NCBI RefSeq assembly: GCF_009455635.1
Contig: NZ_QPER01000002.1
Location: 1,798,001-1,862,000 of the forward strand
Direction of reading: 5' to 3'
Origin: Paraburkholderia agricolaris
GTDB taxonomy: Bacteria; Pseudomonadota; Gammaproteobacteria; Burkholderiales; Burkholderiaceae
Length of the DNA stretch: 64,000 nt
The notes under the pieces are model-generated. The model made no database searches. It saw nothing but the letters and a program-made list of their open reading frames with translations, and had not been told where the DNA came from. The translations under genes and the position numbers were made by a program. Positions 16,936 to 26,227 of the stretch are shown here, piece after piece (position 1 is the stretch's first letter; every line of letters begins with the position of its first letter).

Positions 16936-17784
16936 ATGTGCCGCTGGCTCGCTTATACCGGCAACCCGCTTCAACTCGAAACGGTGCTGTTCAACGCCAA
17001 ACATTCGCTGATCGACCAGAGCCTGCATTCGCGGCTCGGCCAGACCACCACCAACGGCGACGGGTTCGGCATCGGCTGGTACGGTCATCCCACCGACATC
17101 CCGTTTCGCTACCGCTGTATCCAGCCCGCGTGGAGCGACCGCAATCTGCGCGAGGCCGCGCGGGCCATACGCGCGCCGCTGTTCGTCGCGCACATCCGTG
17201 CGGCTACCGGCACGCCGTCACAGGAAACCAACTGTCATCCGTTCCGCTATGGCCGGTGGCTGTTCATGCATAACGGGTTGGTGCGCAACTTTCCTCTGGT
17301 GCGCCGCGAGCTGATGCTGGCGATCGATCCCGAGTTATTCGCCTCGGTTGAAGGTTCGACGGATTCCGAGGTGCTGTTTTTTCTCGCGCTGACCTTTGGT
17401 CTCGAACTCGCGCCCGTAACCGCGCTCGAACGCATGGTCGGATTTGTCGAAGACGTCGGACGCAGACAAGGGGTGGATGAGCCGCTGAACATGACGGTCT
17501 GCGCGACGGATGGCGAGCAGATCATCGCGGTTCGCTATTCGAGTGAAAGACAGTCGCGCTCGCTCTTTCACAGTACCTCGTTCCAGCATTTGCACGAGCT
17601 GTATCCGGACGACCCGCGCATCACGGCGGTGGGCGATAACGCCTTCCTGGTGTTATCGGAGCCGCTCTCGGACCTGCCGGGCTGGTGGGAGGAGATTCCC
17701 GAGAGCACCGCCGTGATCGCAAGGGGTGGCGAGATAGAGCAGTATCCGTTCGAACCGAAGCTGGTCGAGCTCAAATCGGCGTAG
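16936..17784 (+). CDS. Class II glutamine amidotransferase (YafJ-like)
   Basis: 282 residues. The start MCRWLAYTG leaves Cys2 as N-terminal nucleophile after Met removal, the hallmark of class II (Ntn) amidotransferases. HIRAATGTPSQETNCHPF and LFMHNGLVRNF are the glutaminase motifs. No second domain is attached, so this is a YafJ/EgtC-like stand-alone glutamine amidohydrolase domain, partner unknown. AGGAGGG sits 6 bases before ATG 16936, which fixes the start despite a longer open frame. Confidence 0.9.
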   Translation: MCRWLAYTGNPLQLETVLFNAKHSLIDQSLHSRLGQTTTNGDGFGIGWYGHPTDIPFRYRCIQPAWSDRNLREAARAIRAPLFVAHIRAATGTPSQETNCHPFRYGRWLFMHNGLVRNFPLVRRELMLAIDPELFASVEGSTDSEVLFFLALTFGLELAPVTALERMVGFVEDVGRRQGVDEPLNMTVCATDGEQIIAVRYSSERQSRSLFHSTSFQHLHELYPDDPRITAVGDNAFLVLSEPLSDLPGWWEEIPESTAVIARGGEIEQYPFEPKLVELKSA

Positions 17785-17814
17785 CGCGTTGCGACAATTC
17801 GGTTCGGTTCGGTT

Positions 17815-17853
17815 CGGATCGCTTCTGTTCGGTCCGCGGCCTGTCGCGATCCG
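17815..17853. terminator. Possible hairpin between convergent genes
   Basis: CGGATCGC (17815-17822) and GCGATCCG (17846-17853) are perfect inverted repeats with a 23-base loop. They lie between the amidotransferase and CobT-like genes. Four tandem TTCGG units (17798-17817) overlap its left arm. No T-tract is present. Confidence 0.35.
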
Positions 17854-17873
17854 TGACCCGGCGTTGTGCTGCG

Positions 17874-19625
17874 CTAGCGCGTCAGCAGCATCGAACTCAG
17901 CACCGAAAACACCGTCGACGGTAATTCCGCGAGACGGCTCACCACCACGTTGTGCGGATAGAAATCCTCGACTGCATCGGTCAGCACGCCGATGCCGACC
18001 AGTTCGATGCCGCGTTTCTGGATCGCCGCGACGCGTTCGCGCAGATCGTGGCGCAGCACCTGTGGGTCGCCATCGCCGGTCGACGGATAGCCGTCTGAGA
18101 AGACGATCAGGATGCGCCGCTCGGCCTGATGATCCGCGAGTCGCGTCGCGGCCCAGGCCAGCGCCTCGCCGTCCGGATTCTCGTGACCGCAGTCGATTTC
18201 GGCAATGCCGCTCAGATCCGTCGCGCCAAAGCGCTTGTAGACTTTCAGGTCGAGCCGCTCGACAAAGCGGTTATAGCGCCGCAAATCCGCACCGCCCGCC
18301 AGTTGCCTTTCATACAGTTGCTTCATCGGTGCGGATTCGAGTGAGCAATAGCCGAGCACTTCGCAGTCGAACGACAACTGCGTGAGCGCATCGCACAGCG
18401 CGCTCGCGCACAGGCGCGCGAGTTCGATCTTGCGCCCGGCCATCGATCCGCTGCGATCGATCAGCAAGGTCACGGCGACGTCGCGTCCTTTGGCCGCCCG
18501 CTGCGTGCGAAACGGCGTACGGTAACCCGGCGACGTGGCGAGTTTCGCCAGCGCGGTGCGATCGATTTCGCCGCGCTCCTGTTCGCGGCGCCAACGGGTG
18601 CGTTCGTCGGCGCTCAGCGCGCGTTCGAGTTTTTCCTTGAGCGGTGCCGTGTCCGCGCGGGCCTGCGCGCGAAGCTCGCGCCAGGTCGCGCTGTCGCCCT
18701 GACCGGTGACGTCGGTGATTTCGTCGAACTCGGTGGCAAGCGGAATCGATAGCCGGTCGCGAGATGCGTTTGACACTGCGCCGGCTTCGCCTTCGGAACG
18801 CGCGGACGGTTGCTGCGCATCGGCCAGCGACTGCCCCATGCCGACCGCATTTTCCGCCTGCGCACCGCCGCCTTTATCGGACGGAGGCGAGGCAGCATTG
18901 TCCTGGTCGGGCAGGGCGGTGTCGTCGTCGTTGAACGGTTCGGACGAAGAAGCCGCGGTTTCCGTGTCGAGGTCTTCAACCGGATCCGCGGTGAATACCA
19001 TGCTGTTGACATCGCCCGCCGACAAAGCCCGCACGCGCGCCACCAGGGCTTGCGCCGCTGCAATGCTATGCGCGCTCGAACGGCTTCTGCGCGCTTCGTC
19101 CAGCAGATCCTGCGAGGCGTGCAGCGCGGCCAGCAATGAGTGGACCGCTTCGGTGCGGGTCGGCTGCTCGTCCCATAGCGTGCGCTCCACCAGCCAGACC
19201 AGCCGGTCGCGCCAATGCAGCTTCGGCCAGCGTTGCCGCGCCTGTTCGGCGGCATGCGCACGCAGTTTGCCGATGAACCAGCGTGCTCCCGGATACTCGT
19301 CGAGCAATTGCATGCAGACGCGGCGGTCCTCGATCACCTGTGCGAGCTTCGCGCTCACGCCGCCCGGTTGCGCATCCATCAGCGCGAGCGACGAGTGCTT
19401 GGCGCGCGCCACCAGCAGATCGAGATAGCCGATCAGCACGTCGCGCTCGACGCCGCCGCTCAACTCATAGTCGGGAATCACAATGCGGCCGGGTTCGACA
19501 CGCGGTCCATCCGGACTGAAGGCGACCGTCACGCCATATTGTCCGGTCAGCACGCGCGCCACCTTGCTGAGCGTCGATTCGAACGCGAAGCCTTGTGTGT
19601 CGCGGGTGAGATGCCTTGCGTTCAT
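17874..19625 (-). CDS. CobT-like VWA-domain protein
   Basis: 583 residues. The C-terminal third is a von Willebrand A domain with the metal-binding MIDAS motif (LLIDRSGSMAG), later RFGATDLSG and IVFSDGYPS, as in the CobT subunit of aerobic cobaltochelatase. The middle is acidic low-complexity (EDLDTETAASSSEPFNDDD), also as in CobT. It sits 28 bases after the CobS-like ATPase gene. No CobN or other cobalamin gene is nearby, so the pair more likely acts as a MoxR-VWA type remodelling or metal-insertion machine for another target. Confidence 0.85.
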   Translation of the reverse strand: MNARHLTRDTQGFAFESTLSKVARVLTGQYGVTVAFSPDGPRVEPGRIVIPDYELSGGVERDVLIGYLDLLVARAKHSSLALMDAQPGGVSAKLAQVIEDRRVCMQLLDEYPGARWFIGKLRAHAAEQARQRWPKLHWRDRLVWLVERTLWDEQPTRTEAVHSLLAALHASQDLLDEARRSRSSAHSIAAAQALVARVRALSAGDVNSMVFTADPVEDLDTETAASSSEPFNDDDTALPDQDNAASPPSDKGGGAQAENAVGMGQSLADAQQPSARSEGEAGAVSNASRDRLSIPLATEFDEITDVTGQGDSATWRELRAQARADTAPLKEKLERALSADERTRWRREQERGEIDRTALAKLATSPGYRTPFRTQRAAKGRDVAVTLLIDRSGSMAGRKIELARLCASALCDALTQLSFDCEVLGYCSLESAPMKQLYERQLAGGADLRRYNRFVERLDLKVYKRFGATDLSGIAEIDCGHENPDGEALAWAATRLADHQAERRILIVFSDGYPSTGDGDPQVLRHDLRERVAAIQKRGIELVGIGVLTDAVEDFYPHNVVVSRLAELPSTVFSVLSSMLLTR

Positions 19626-19653
19626 GGTGATCGCTTATGGTGCGGAGCGGGCG

Positions 19654-20883
19654 TCAGGCGGTCGGCGCGATGTGATGGCGAACGATGCCGCGAATCAGCG
19701 CTGCGTCTTCCGGGCTGACTTTCGCGTAAATCGCCGGACCGGCAGCCCGTTCGGGGTCGCCGGTGCGCAGCATCAGCTCGGCCCAGTCGAGCAGGCGCCG
19801 CGTGGAGAATGCGCTCGACAGGTCTTCGCGGGCGAACGCCGCGCGGCAGTCGGCGGCAATCGCGGCAAGCGTGGTGGCGAGCGCGTGTGTCATATGCGGC
19901 GCGAGGGTACGCATCAGCACGTCGGCTTCTTCGGCGGGCGTCAGATAGTCGAGCATATAGACGCGCCAGCGATCGAGAAAAGCCTCGTTCATCAGATTCG
20001 CACCTTGATACAGGTGACGGAACTGGCTCATCGCGCCGACCGCGTTCGCGGTGGCAAACAGCCGGAAGGCGGGATGCGGCGCGACGATCTCATTGCCTTT
20101 TTCTTTCAGCACGAGGCGGCCGTGCGGTTCGAGCACGGCGGTGAGGGCGGCGAGAATCGACGGTTCGGCGAAATCGATTTCGTCGACGATCAGCCAGAGG
20201 CCTTCGCGCATCGCGGTGGGCAGCACGCCGTCCACCCAGATCGTCTCGCCGCCCTTGACCGTCCAGAAGCCGACAAAATCGCCAACGGTGGTTTGCCCAT
20301 TCATGTTCGAGCGCAACACACTGTGATGCGAGCGTGCGGCAACCTGTTCGATCAAGCTGGTCTTGCCCGCGCCGGTGTGACCGATCAGCATCACGCGCCG
20401 GTTCTCCACGATATCTTCGACAATGTCGTTAAAGCGCTCGGAGAACAGATAGGCGGGATTGATGCGCGGCACGAGCGGATTGTCCACGCCGCATGGCACG
20501 TCGACCAGGCCGATGCGCACGGTTTCGCGTGCATCTTCCTGCTCCTGCAGATGGTGTTTCGCTGCCGAGGCTCGCGCCGCGACGCGCTGCAACTCCGGCA
20601 TGAAGGCCACGCGCTCCGCTGTACCTGCTTCGTTTGAGGCATCGGGCGTATCGATCGCAAAGCCCTCGCGGCGCCACTTCTTCAGCTTCGCGCGCAGGTT
20701 CTCCGCGTCGACCACCAGATCGATATCCACCGATCCGGTGCCGGCGCCTTCGTTGACCCCATGCTCGAGCCGATAGTTTTCCGGCCGGTCCGCCACGCTG
20801 ACGCGCCACCATTCCGCGCCGGTTTCGGTCGCCCGTTGGTAAAGGCCAAGGTTTTCGTCTTCGGTCAATTCAGGCGCGTTCAT
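19654..20883 (-). CDS. CobS/MoxR-like AAA+ ATPase
   Basis: 409 residues from ATG 20883. Walker A GHTGAGKTS (about residue 170), Walker B LWLIVDEIDF and the sensor region FRLFATANAVG define an AAA+ ATPase of the CobS/MoxR class. The N-terminal 150 residues are not shared with ordinary MoxR. Paired with the downstream VWA protein, it would use ATP hydrolysis to drive insertion of a metal or remodelling of a client. TTG 20895 is an in-frame alternative start. No client gene adjoins on this strand. Confidence 0.87.
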   Translation of the reverse strand: MNAPELTEDENLGLYQRATETGAEWWRVSVADRPENYRLEHGVNEGAGTGSVDIDLVVDAENLRAKLKKWRREGFAIDTPDASNEAGTAERVAFMPELQRVAARASAAKHHLQEQEDARETVRIGLVDVPCGVDNPLVPRINPAYLFSERFNDIVEDIVENRRVMLIGHTGAGKTSLIEQVAARSHHSVLRSNMNGQTTVGDFVGFWTVKGGETIWVDGVLPTAMREGLWLIVDEIDFAEPSILAALTAVLEPHGRLVLKEKGNEIVAPHPAFRLFATANAVGAMSQFRHLYQGANLMNEAFLDRWRVYMLDYLTPAEEADVLMRTLAPHMTHALATTLAAIAADCRAAFAREDLSSAFSTRRLLDWAELMLRTGDPERAAGPAIYAKVSPEDAALIRGIVRHHIAPTA

Positions 20884-21393
20884 GGCGAGTGGCAAATGGT
20901 GAATGTTGATGGGTCAAATAACAAATAATGCGTTTCGATTTGGCTGAGGCCGAATGACCGACTATCTTATCGTGAGTACCTTTCGTTCTCCCCGCCAGGC
21001 ATTTCATTTGCAGCGTATGCGGATTCAACTGAAGATTCTCAATGTCGAGCGCGCTGATTGCAAAAGTTTATTGCGTGAAATGGATAGGCTATCAAGCACC
21101 GATCACCTATAGTTCGTGCGCGACGCGTGTAGTTTTGCAACATCTCATTCGCAAACTGGTTGGATCCGGTGTTCGCTCCAGCATTACAAGCATTACGCCG
21201 GTGTAACCCGGTAGGTGCAACAGGTCATTGCCCATACGTTCCGTTGTATGCATGAGGCCTTGCGGACGGCCCTTGCGCCGAGTGTCCGTGGCTTGACGCA
21301 GAGTCGGTCGCGGTGCGACACGCTGAGTAGTTTTGAGTCATCGGCAGTCGGCTTTGCGCATCATTTCGACAGAAGAAACTCACGGCAAAAACA
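20884..21393. other. Divergent intergenic region, cobS-like / porin
   Basis: About 510 bases without a supported gene, containing the promoters of both directions. Visible structure: GCATTAC repeated directly at a 9-base period near 21183-21198, followed by TTAC-N6-GTAA. A porin leader of unknown length lies at the right. I cannot fix a promoter with confidence. Confidence 0.4.
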
Positions 21394-22500
21394 ATGAGAC
21401 TACCTACAAAATTAATGGCCGCCCTGGCAGTGGTCAGTCCTCTGGCATACGGTCAAACCAGCGTGACGTTATACGGCCGTCTCGACGGCGGCGTGGAATA
21501 TCTGAATCACATCAACAATGGCGCGGGCGGCACATCGAACCGCTGGAGCGCGGAAGGCGGCGATTGGGGCACCAGCATGCTGGGCCTGAAAGGCAACGAA
21601 GATCTGGGCGGCGGCCTGAATGCGATCTTCAATCTGGAAACCGGTCTGCAAGTCATGAACGGCACCACCAGTGGTGGACGCTTGTGGTCACGGCGCGCAT
21701 TCGTCGGTCTGAAGGACAATCAGTGGGGCACGTTGCAGGCTGGGCGTAATCTGTTTATCGACAGCGACGGCGTGTGGGAATTCGACCCGTTCGTGCAACA
21801 GGCGTTTTCTTCGGCCTCGCTCGTGCGCGGGCGCAACTGGCAGCAGACCAGCAACAACGTCGAGTATCACAGCCCGGTCTTGTGGGGCTTCGACGTCCAG
21901 GCGCAATACGCGTTCGGCAACCAGGCGGGCGCGTTCAACAACGGTGTGCCCGGCGAGTTTGGCCGCTCCGACGGCATTATGCTCACGTATCACTCACCGC
22001 TCTTCGACGTGCGCGGCATCTACGATGAACTGCGCGACAGCAATGGCCGCTTCAGCAACATCTTCCAGGCCTCGCGCGAATATTTCGCCGGTGCGAACGT
22101 GCATTTCGATGCGTGGAAGATCCAGGGCGCCTATACCCATTACGCGGCACCGGATTCACCGGTGGGCGTGGCCGATAGTGCCGATCACTACTGGCTGGGT
22201 GCCACGTACAACATTCAGTCGCGCTGGGCGGTGACGGCGGGCGGCTACTACATCAAGGTCGGCGACGGCGGCGGCGATGCCGCGCACGACCCGTCCGGCC
22301 ACGCAATGATGTACGTGCTCGGCACCACCTATAACCTCTCCAAACGCACCTTCGTGTACGGCACCGTGGGTTACGTGCGCAACGGCAGCAATTCGAATTT
22401 CTCGCTTGAAGCGTCGCCGCGCGATGCGACCAACAACACGAGTCCGCTCGCGGGCGAATCGCAAACCGGTGCGTACGTCGGGATGATGCATCAGTTTTAA
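21394..22500 (+). CDS. Outer-membrane general porin (Burkholderia type)
   Basis: 368 residues. Signal peptide ending near AYGQ, then SVTLYGRLDGGVEY, the standard first strand of the betaproteobacterial trimeric porin family, and a C-terminal HQF with terminal Phe recognised by the BAM machinery. Conserved SRRAFVGLKDNQWGTLQAGR is present. It should form a 16-strand beta barrel for small hydrophilic solutes. It is only 33 bases upstream of the sugar dehydrogenase operon, so sugar entry and oxidation may be co-expressed. Confidence 0.93.
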   Translation: MRLPTKLMAALAVVSPLAYGQTSVTLYGRLDGGVEYLNHINNGAGGTSNRWSAEGGDWGTSMLGLKGNEDLGGGLNAIFNLETGLQVMNGTTSGGRLWSRRAFVGLKDNQWGTLQAGRNLFIDSDGVWEFDPFVQQAFSSASLVRGRNWQQTSNNVEYHSPVLWGFDVQAQYAFGNQAGAFNNGVPGEFGRSDGIMLTYHSPLFDVRGIYDELRDSNGRFSNIFQASREYFAGANVHFDAWKIQGAYTHYAAPDSPVGVADSADHYWLGATYNIQSRWAVTAGGYYIKVGDGGGDAAHDPSGHAMMYVLGTTYNLSKRTFVYGTVGYVRNGSNSNFSLEASPRDATNNTSPLAGESQTGAYVGMMHQF

Positions 22501-22533
22501 CGCAGTAAAACGTCTCACAAGGGAAGAACAACA

Positions 22534-23037
22534 TTGACTCCACAAGACTCTCACGGCGGGCTCGCCGCGAGCGATGAACCGTCCACGATGACGCGCCGCC
22601 GCTGGCTGCAAGGCGCGCTCGCGTTGACGGCCGCCGGCCTGGCCGGCTCGCTCACGCTCAAGGCGCTGGCCGACGACTCGGCCGCACCGCCGATCGACGC
22701 CTTCATGACGCTGTCGCAATCGTTGACGGCCAGGTCGGCTCTCGATCGCGATGTCGGCACGCGCCTGCTGGCTGCGTTGCAGAAGTCCACACCCGATCTT
22801 GTGCTGCAGTTGCCGAAGCTGGCCGGCGCGCTCGCCGCCGGTTCCGCCGACGCCGCGCAACAGGCGCTCGCGCTGAAGATCATGGAAGCCTGGTATCTCG
22901 GCACGGTCGACAATCAGGTTGTCACCTATGAACAGGCGCTGATGTACGACGTGGTGTCCGACACGCTGATTATTCGTTCGTACTGTCCCAACAAGCCCGG
23001 TTTCTGGGCCGCCAAACCCATCGAAAGGCAAGCCTGA
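22534..23037 (+). CDS. FAD sugar dehydrogenase complex, gamma (small) subunit
   Basis: 167 residues with a twin-arginine signal (MTRRRWLQGALAL). This is the small hitch-hiker subunit that carries the folded catalytic subunit through the Tat pathway; its length equals that of the B. cepacia glucose dehydrogenase gamma subunit (168). The likely start is TTG 22534, with GGGAAG 7 bases upstream; ATG 22588 (MTRRRW) would also preserve the signal. First gene of a three-gene operon; the next starts 3 bases after its stop. Confidence 0.88.
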   Translation: MTPQDSHGGLAASDEPSTMTRRRWLQGALALTAAGLAGSLTLKALADDSAAPPIDAFMTLSQSLTARSALDRDVGTRLLAALQKSTPDLVLQLPKLAGALAAGSADAAQQALALKIMEAWYLGTVDNQVVTYEQALMYDVVSDTLIIRSYCPNKPGFWAAKPIERQA

Positions 23038-23040
23038 GCT

Positions 23041-24663
23041 ATGGCCGATGCACAAAACCAGGCTGAACAAGCCGATATCGTCGTAGTCGGGTCGGGCGTT
23101 GCGGGCGCGATCGTCGCGCATCAGATGGCGTTGGCCGGCAAGTCCGTGATCCTGCTCGAAGCAGGGCCGCGCATGCCGCGCTGGGAGATCGTCGAGCGCT
23201 TTCGCAATCAGTTCGACAAGTCGGACAACTCCGCGCCGTATCCGTCCAGCGCGTGGGCGCCGCATCCGGAATACGGCCCGCCGAACAACTATCTGATCCT
23301 GAAGGGCGAGCACAAATTCAACTCGCAGTACATCCGTGCGGTGGGCGGCACGACATGGCACTGGGCCGCGTCCGCGTGGCGCTTCATGCCGAACGATTTC
23401 CGCATGAAGACCACCTATGGCGTGGGCCGCGACTGGCCGATGGACTACGAGGAACTGGAGCCGTATTACCAGCGTGCCGAAGAAGAACTCGGTGTGTGGG
23501 GTCCAACCGACGAAGAACTCGGTTCGCCGCGCAGCCAGCCGTATCCGATGGCGCCGCTGCCGCTCTCGTATAACGAGCAGACCATCAAGAGCAAGCTCAA
23601 CGCATTCGACTCGGGTTATCACGTCGTGACCGAACCGGTTGCGCGTAACAGCCGTCCGTACGACGGGCGCCCAACCTGTTGCGGCAATAACAACTGCATG
23701 CCGATCTGCCCGATCGGCGCGATGTACAACGGCATCGTGCACGTCGAAAAAGCGGAGCAGGCCGGCGCGAAGCTGATCGTCAACGCGGTCGTCTACAAGC
23801 TCGAAGTGGGTGCGGACAAGCGCATCATCGCCGCGCTGTATAAAGATCCGCAAGGCAACGAGCATCGCGTGGAAGGCAAGTATTTCGTGCTGGCTGCGAA
23901 CGGTATCGAAACGCCGAAGATCATGCTGATGTCCACCAGCCACGATTTCCCGAACGGCGTGGGCAATAGCTCCGACATGGTGGGCCGCAATCTGATGGAC
24001 CATCCGGGCACGGGCATTACGTTCTACGCGGACGAAAAACTCTGGCCAGGCCGTGGTCCGCAGGAAATGACCTCGCTGATCGGCTTTCGCGACGGCCCGT
24101 TCCGCGCGAACGAGGCCGCCAAGAAGATCCACCTGTCGAACCTGTCACGCATCGACCAGGAAGCGCAGAAGATTTTCAGGCAGGGCAAACTGATCAAGCC
24201 GGCTGAACTGGACGCGCAGATTCGCGACCGTTCGGCGCGCTTTGTCGAGTTCGACTGCTTCCACGAGATCCTCCCGCAGCCGCAAAACCGCATCGTGCCG
24301 AGCAAAACGGAGGTCGACGCGATCGGCATTCCGCGCCCCGAGATCACGTACGCGATCGACGACTACGTGAAACGCGGCGCCGTCCATACGAAAGAGGTCT
24401 ACACGAACGCGGCGAAAGTGCTGGGCGGCACGGAGATCGAGTATCAGGACGAATTCGCGCCGAACAACCACATTACCGGCGCGACGATCATGGGCAGCGA
24501 CCCGCGCGACTCGGTGGTCGACAAACATTGCCGGACCTTCGATCACCCGAACCTGTTTATTTCGAGCAGCGCGACGATGCCGACCGTGGGCACCGTCAAC
24601 GTGACGCTGACCATTGCCGCGCTGGCACTGCGCATGGCCGACCAGTTGAAGAAGGAAGTTTGA
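23041..24663 (+). CDS. FAD sugar dehydrogenase, catalytic alpha subunit (GMC family)
   Basis: 540 residues. N-terminal FAD motif VVVGSGVAGAIVAHQMA; C-terminal GMC region with catalytic His in NNHITGATIMG and TVGTVNVTLTIAAL. The cysteines C213, C214, C219 and C223 (CC-x4-C-x3-C) match the 3Fe-4S cluster site of B. cepacia FAD-glucose dehydrogenase, which relays electrons to the cytochrome subunit. Length and gene order (gamma, alpha, cytochrome) match that enzyme. Substrate could be glucose, gluconate, sorbitol or another polyol. It works in the periplasm without its own signal peptide, carried by the gamma subunit. Confidence 0.92.
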   Translation: MADAQNQAEQADIVVVGSGVAGAIVAHQMALAGKSVILLEAGPRMPRWEIVERFRNQFDKSDNSAPYPSSAWAPHPEYGPPNNYLILKGEHKFNSQYIRAVGGTTWHWAASAWRFMPNDFRMKTTYGVGRDWPMDYEELEPYYQRAEEELGVWGPTDEELGSPRSQPYPMAPLPLSYNEQTIKSKLNAFDSGYHVVTEPVARNSRPYDGRPTCCGNNNCMPICPIGAMYNGIVHVEKAEQAGAKLIVNAVVYKLEVGADKRIIAALYKDPQGNEHRVEGKYFVLAANGIETPKIMLMSTSHDFPNGVGNSSDMVGRNLMDHPGTGITFYADEKLWPGRGPQEMTSLIGFRDGPFRANEAAKKIHLSNLSRIDQEAQKIFRQGKLIKPAELDAQIRDRSARFVEFDCFHEILPQPQNRIVPSKTEVDAIGIPRPEITYAIDDYVKRGAVHTKEVYTNAAKVLGGTEIEYQDEFAPNNHITGATIMGSDPRDSVVDKHCRTFDHPNLFISSSATMPTVGTVNVTLTIAALALRMADQLKKEV

Positions 24664-24665
24664 AC

Positions 24666-26024
24666 GTGCTGAAAAAGACCTTTTTCTGGCTGCTGGCCGG
24701 TGCGTTGACCTGGCCCGCATTGGCGCAGGCCGATGATTCCGCGAGTCCGGTGAGCGGCAACGACACCGCGTTGATCAAACGCGGCGAGTACCTCGCCACC
24801 GTGGGCGATTGCATGGCCTGCCATAGCACCGCCAAAGGCAAGCCCTTTGCCGGCGGCCTGCCGTTGAAAGTGCCGATGCTCGGTACGATCTATTCGAGCA
24901 ACATCACGCCGGACCCGCAAACGGGTATCGGCGCGTGGACGCTTGCGGACTTCGATCGCGCGCTGCGCAAGGGCGTCTCGAAGGACGGCCACAATCTGTA
25001 TCCGGCGATGCCGTACGTCTCTTACGCGAAGGTGAGCGACGACGACGTGAAGGCCTTGTATGCGTACTTCCGTTACGGCGTGGCACCGGTGAACGAGGCC
25101 ACGCACGCGAGCGACATTCCGTGGCCGCTCAATATGCGCTGGCCGCTGACCGTATGGAACTGGGTGTTCCTGAAAAACGGCGCGTATGAAGCGAAGCCGA
25201 ATCAGAGCGTCGCCTGGAATCGCGGCGCGTATCTCGTGCAGGGCCTCGCGCATTGCAGCACGTGTCACACGCCGCGCGGCTTCGCGATGCAGGAGAAGGC
25301 GCTGGATGAAACCGGCAGCGGTTTCCTCGGCGGTTCGGTGCTGGCGGGTTGGGAGGGCTACAACATCACCTCGTCGGTCAATAGTGGCATTGGCGGCTGG
25401 AGCCACGCGCAACTCGTGCAGTATCTGCAAACCGGCAGCGTGCCGGGTCTCGCGCAAGCGGCCGGCCCGATGGGCGAGGCCGTCGAGCATAGTTTCTCGA
25501 AGATGAGCGACGCGGACATCGATGCAATCGCCACTTACGTCCACACGGTGCCCGCCGTGGAGGGCGGCAGTTCACAAGCTCGCGGCACGTGGGGCAAGCC
25601 GTCGACCGACGTTACGCGTTTGCGCGGCGTTGCATTGAGCGACGGCACGCTCGACCCGGCACGGTTATACCTCGGCAATTGCGCAACCTGCCACCAGGCG
25701 CAAGGCAAGGGCACGCCGGATGGCTACTATCCGCCGCTGCTGCACAACTCGACGGTGGGTGCGTCCAATCCGGGCAACCTCGTCCAGGTGATCCTGCACG
25801 GCGTGCAGCGCAAAACGGCCGCCAACGACGTCGGCATGCCGGCCTTCGCCACACAGTTGAATGACGCGCAAGTCGCCGCGTTGACCAACTATGTGACGAC
25901 GCAGTTCGGCAATCCGGCGGCCACGCGGGTGACCGATAAGGACGTCGCGAAGCTGCGTTGGGTCGGTCAACCGGGGCATGCGTACGAGGCCGCTGGGTCA
26001 TCATTAAAACCGCAAGCCGAATGA
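24666..26024 (+). CDS. Three-heme cytochrome c subunit of the FAD sugar dehydrogenase
   Basis: 452 residues with a signal peptide ending ALAQA. Three CxxCH heme sites are present in order: CMACH, CSTCH and CATCH, each in its own cytochrome c domain, as in the membrane-bound beta subunit that passes electrons from the dehydrogenase to ubiquinone. Start is GTG 24666, two bases after the alpha stop, with AAGGAAG upstream. The last gene of the operon. Confidence 0.92.
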   Translation: MLKKTFFWLLAGALTWPALAQADDSASPVSGNDTALIKRGEYLATVGDCMACHSTAKGKPFAGGLPLKVPMLGTIYSSNITPDPQTGIGAWTLADFDRALRKGVSKDGHNLYPAMPYVSYAKVSDDDVKALYAYFRYGVAPVNEATHASDIPWPLNMRWPLTVWNWVFLKNGAYEAKPNQSVAWNRGAYLVQGLAHCSTCHTPRGFAMQEKALDETGSGFLGGSVLAGWEGYNITSSVNSGIGGWSHAQLVQYLQTGSVPGLAQAAGPMGEAVEHSFSKMSDADIDAIATYVHTVPAVEGGSSQARGTWGKPSTDVTRLRGVALSDGTLDPARLYLGNCATCHQAQGKGTPDGYYPPLLHNSTVGASNPGNLVQVILHGVQRKTAANDVGMPAFATQLNDAQVAALTNYVTTQFGNPAATRVTDKDVAKLRWVGQPGHAYEAAGSSLKPQAE

Positions 26025-26227
26025 AAGGGCTGCCGCCAATCATCGGTACAACAGGGCATTCGATGTAACGCGCCGTGCAGTTTTGTGCGCATCGGCGCAT
26101 CATCGATAGGCCTTGCGGTCCTCAAGCGTCCTTTCCACGTTCTTCCGCGCGAACACGGTTCGCCGGGCACGGCCGATGCACGCCGTCCCGGCGAAGAGTT
26201 CCCAACCGCCGAACAAGGAGTGTCCCT

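Noticed and set aside
17798..17817. Four TTCGG units after the amidotransferase gene
   Set aside because: Too short and too close to random in GC-rich DNA to claim a function; mentioned only with the hairpin.
22156..24132. Long minus-strand open frame opposite the FAD dehydrogenase alpha gene
   Set aside because: It is the antisense mirror of a well-supported gene, with His/Arg/Val-rich composition typical of shadow frames in high-GC DNA and no family motif.
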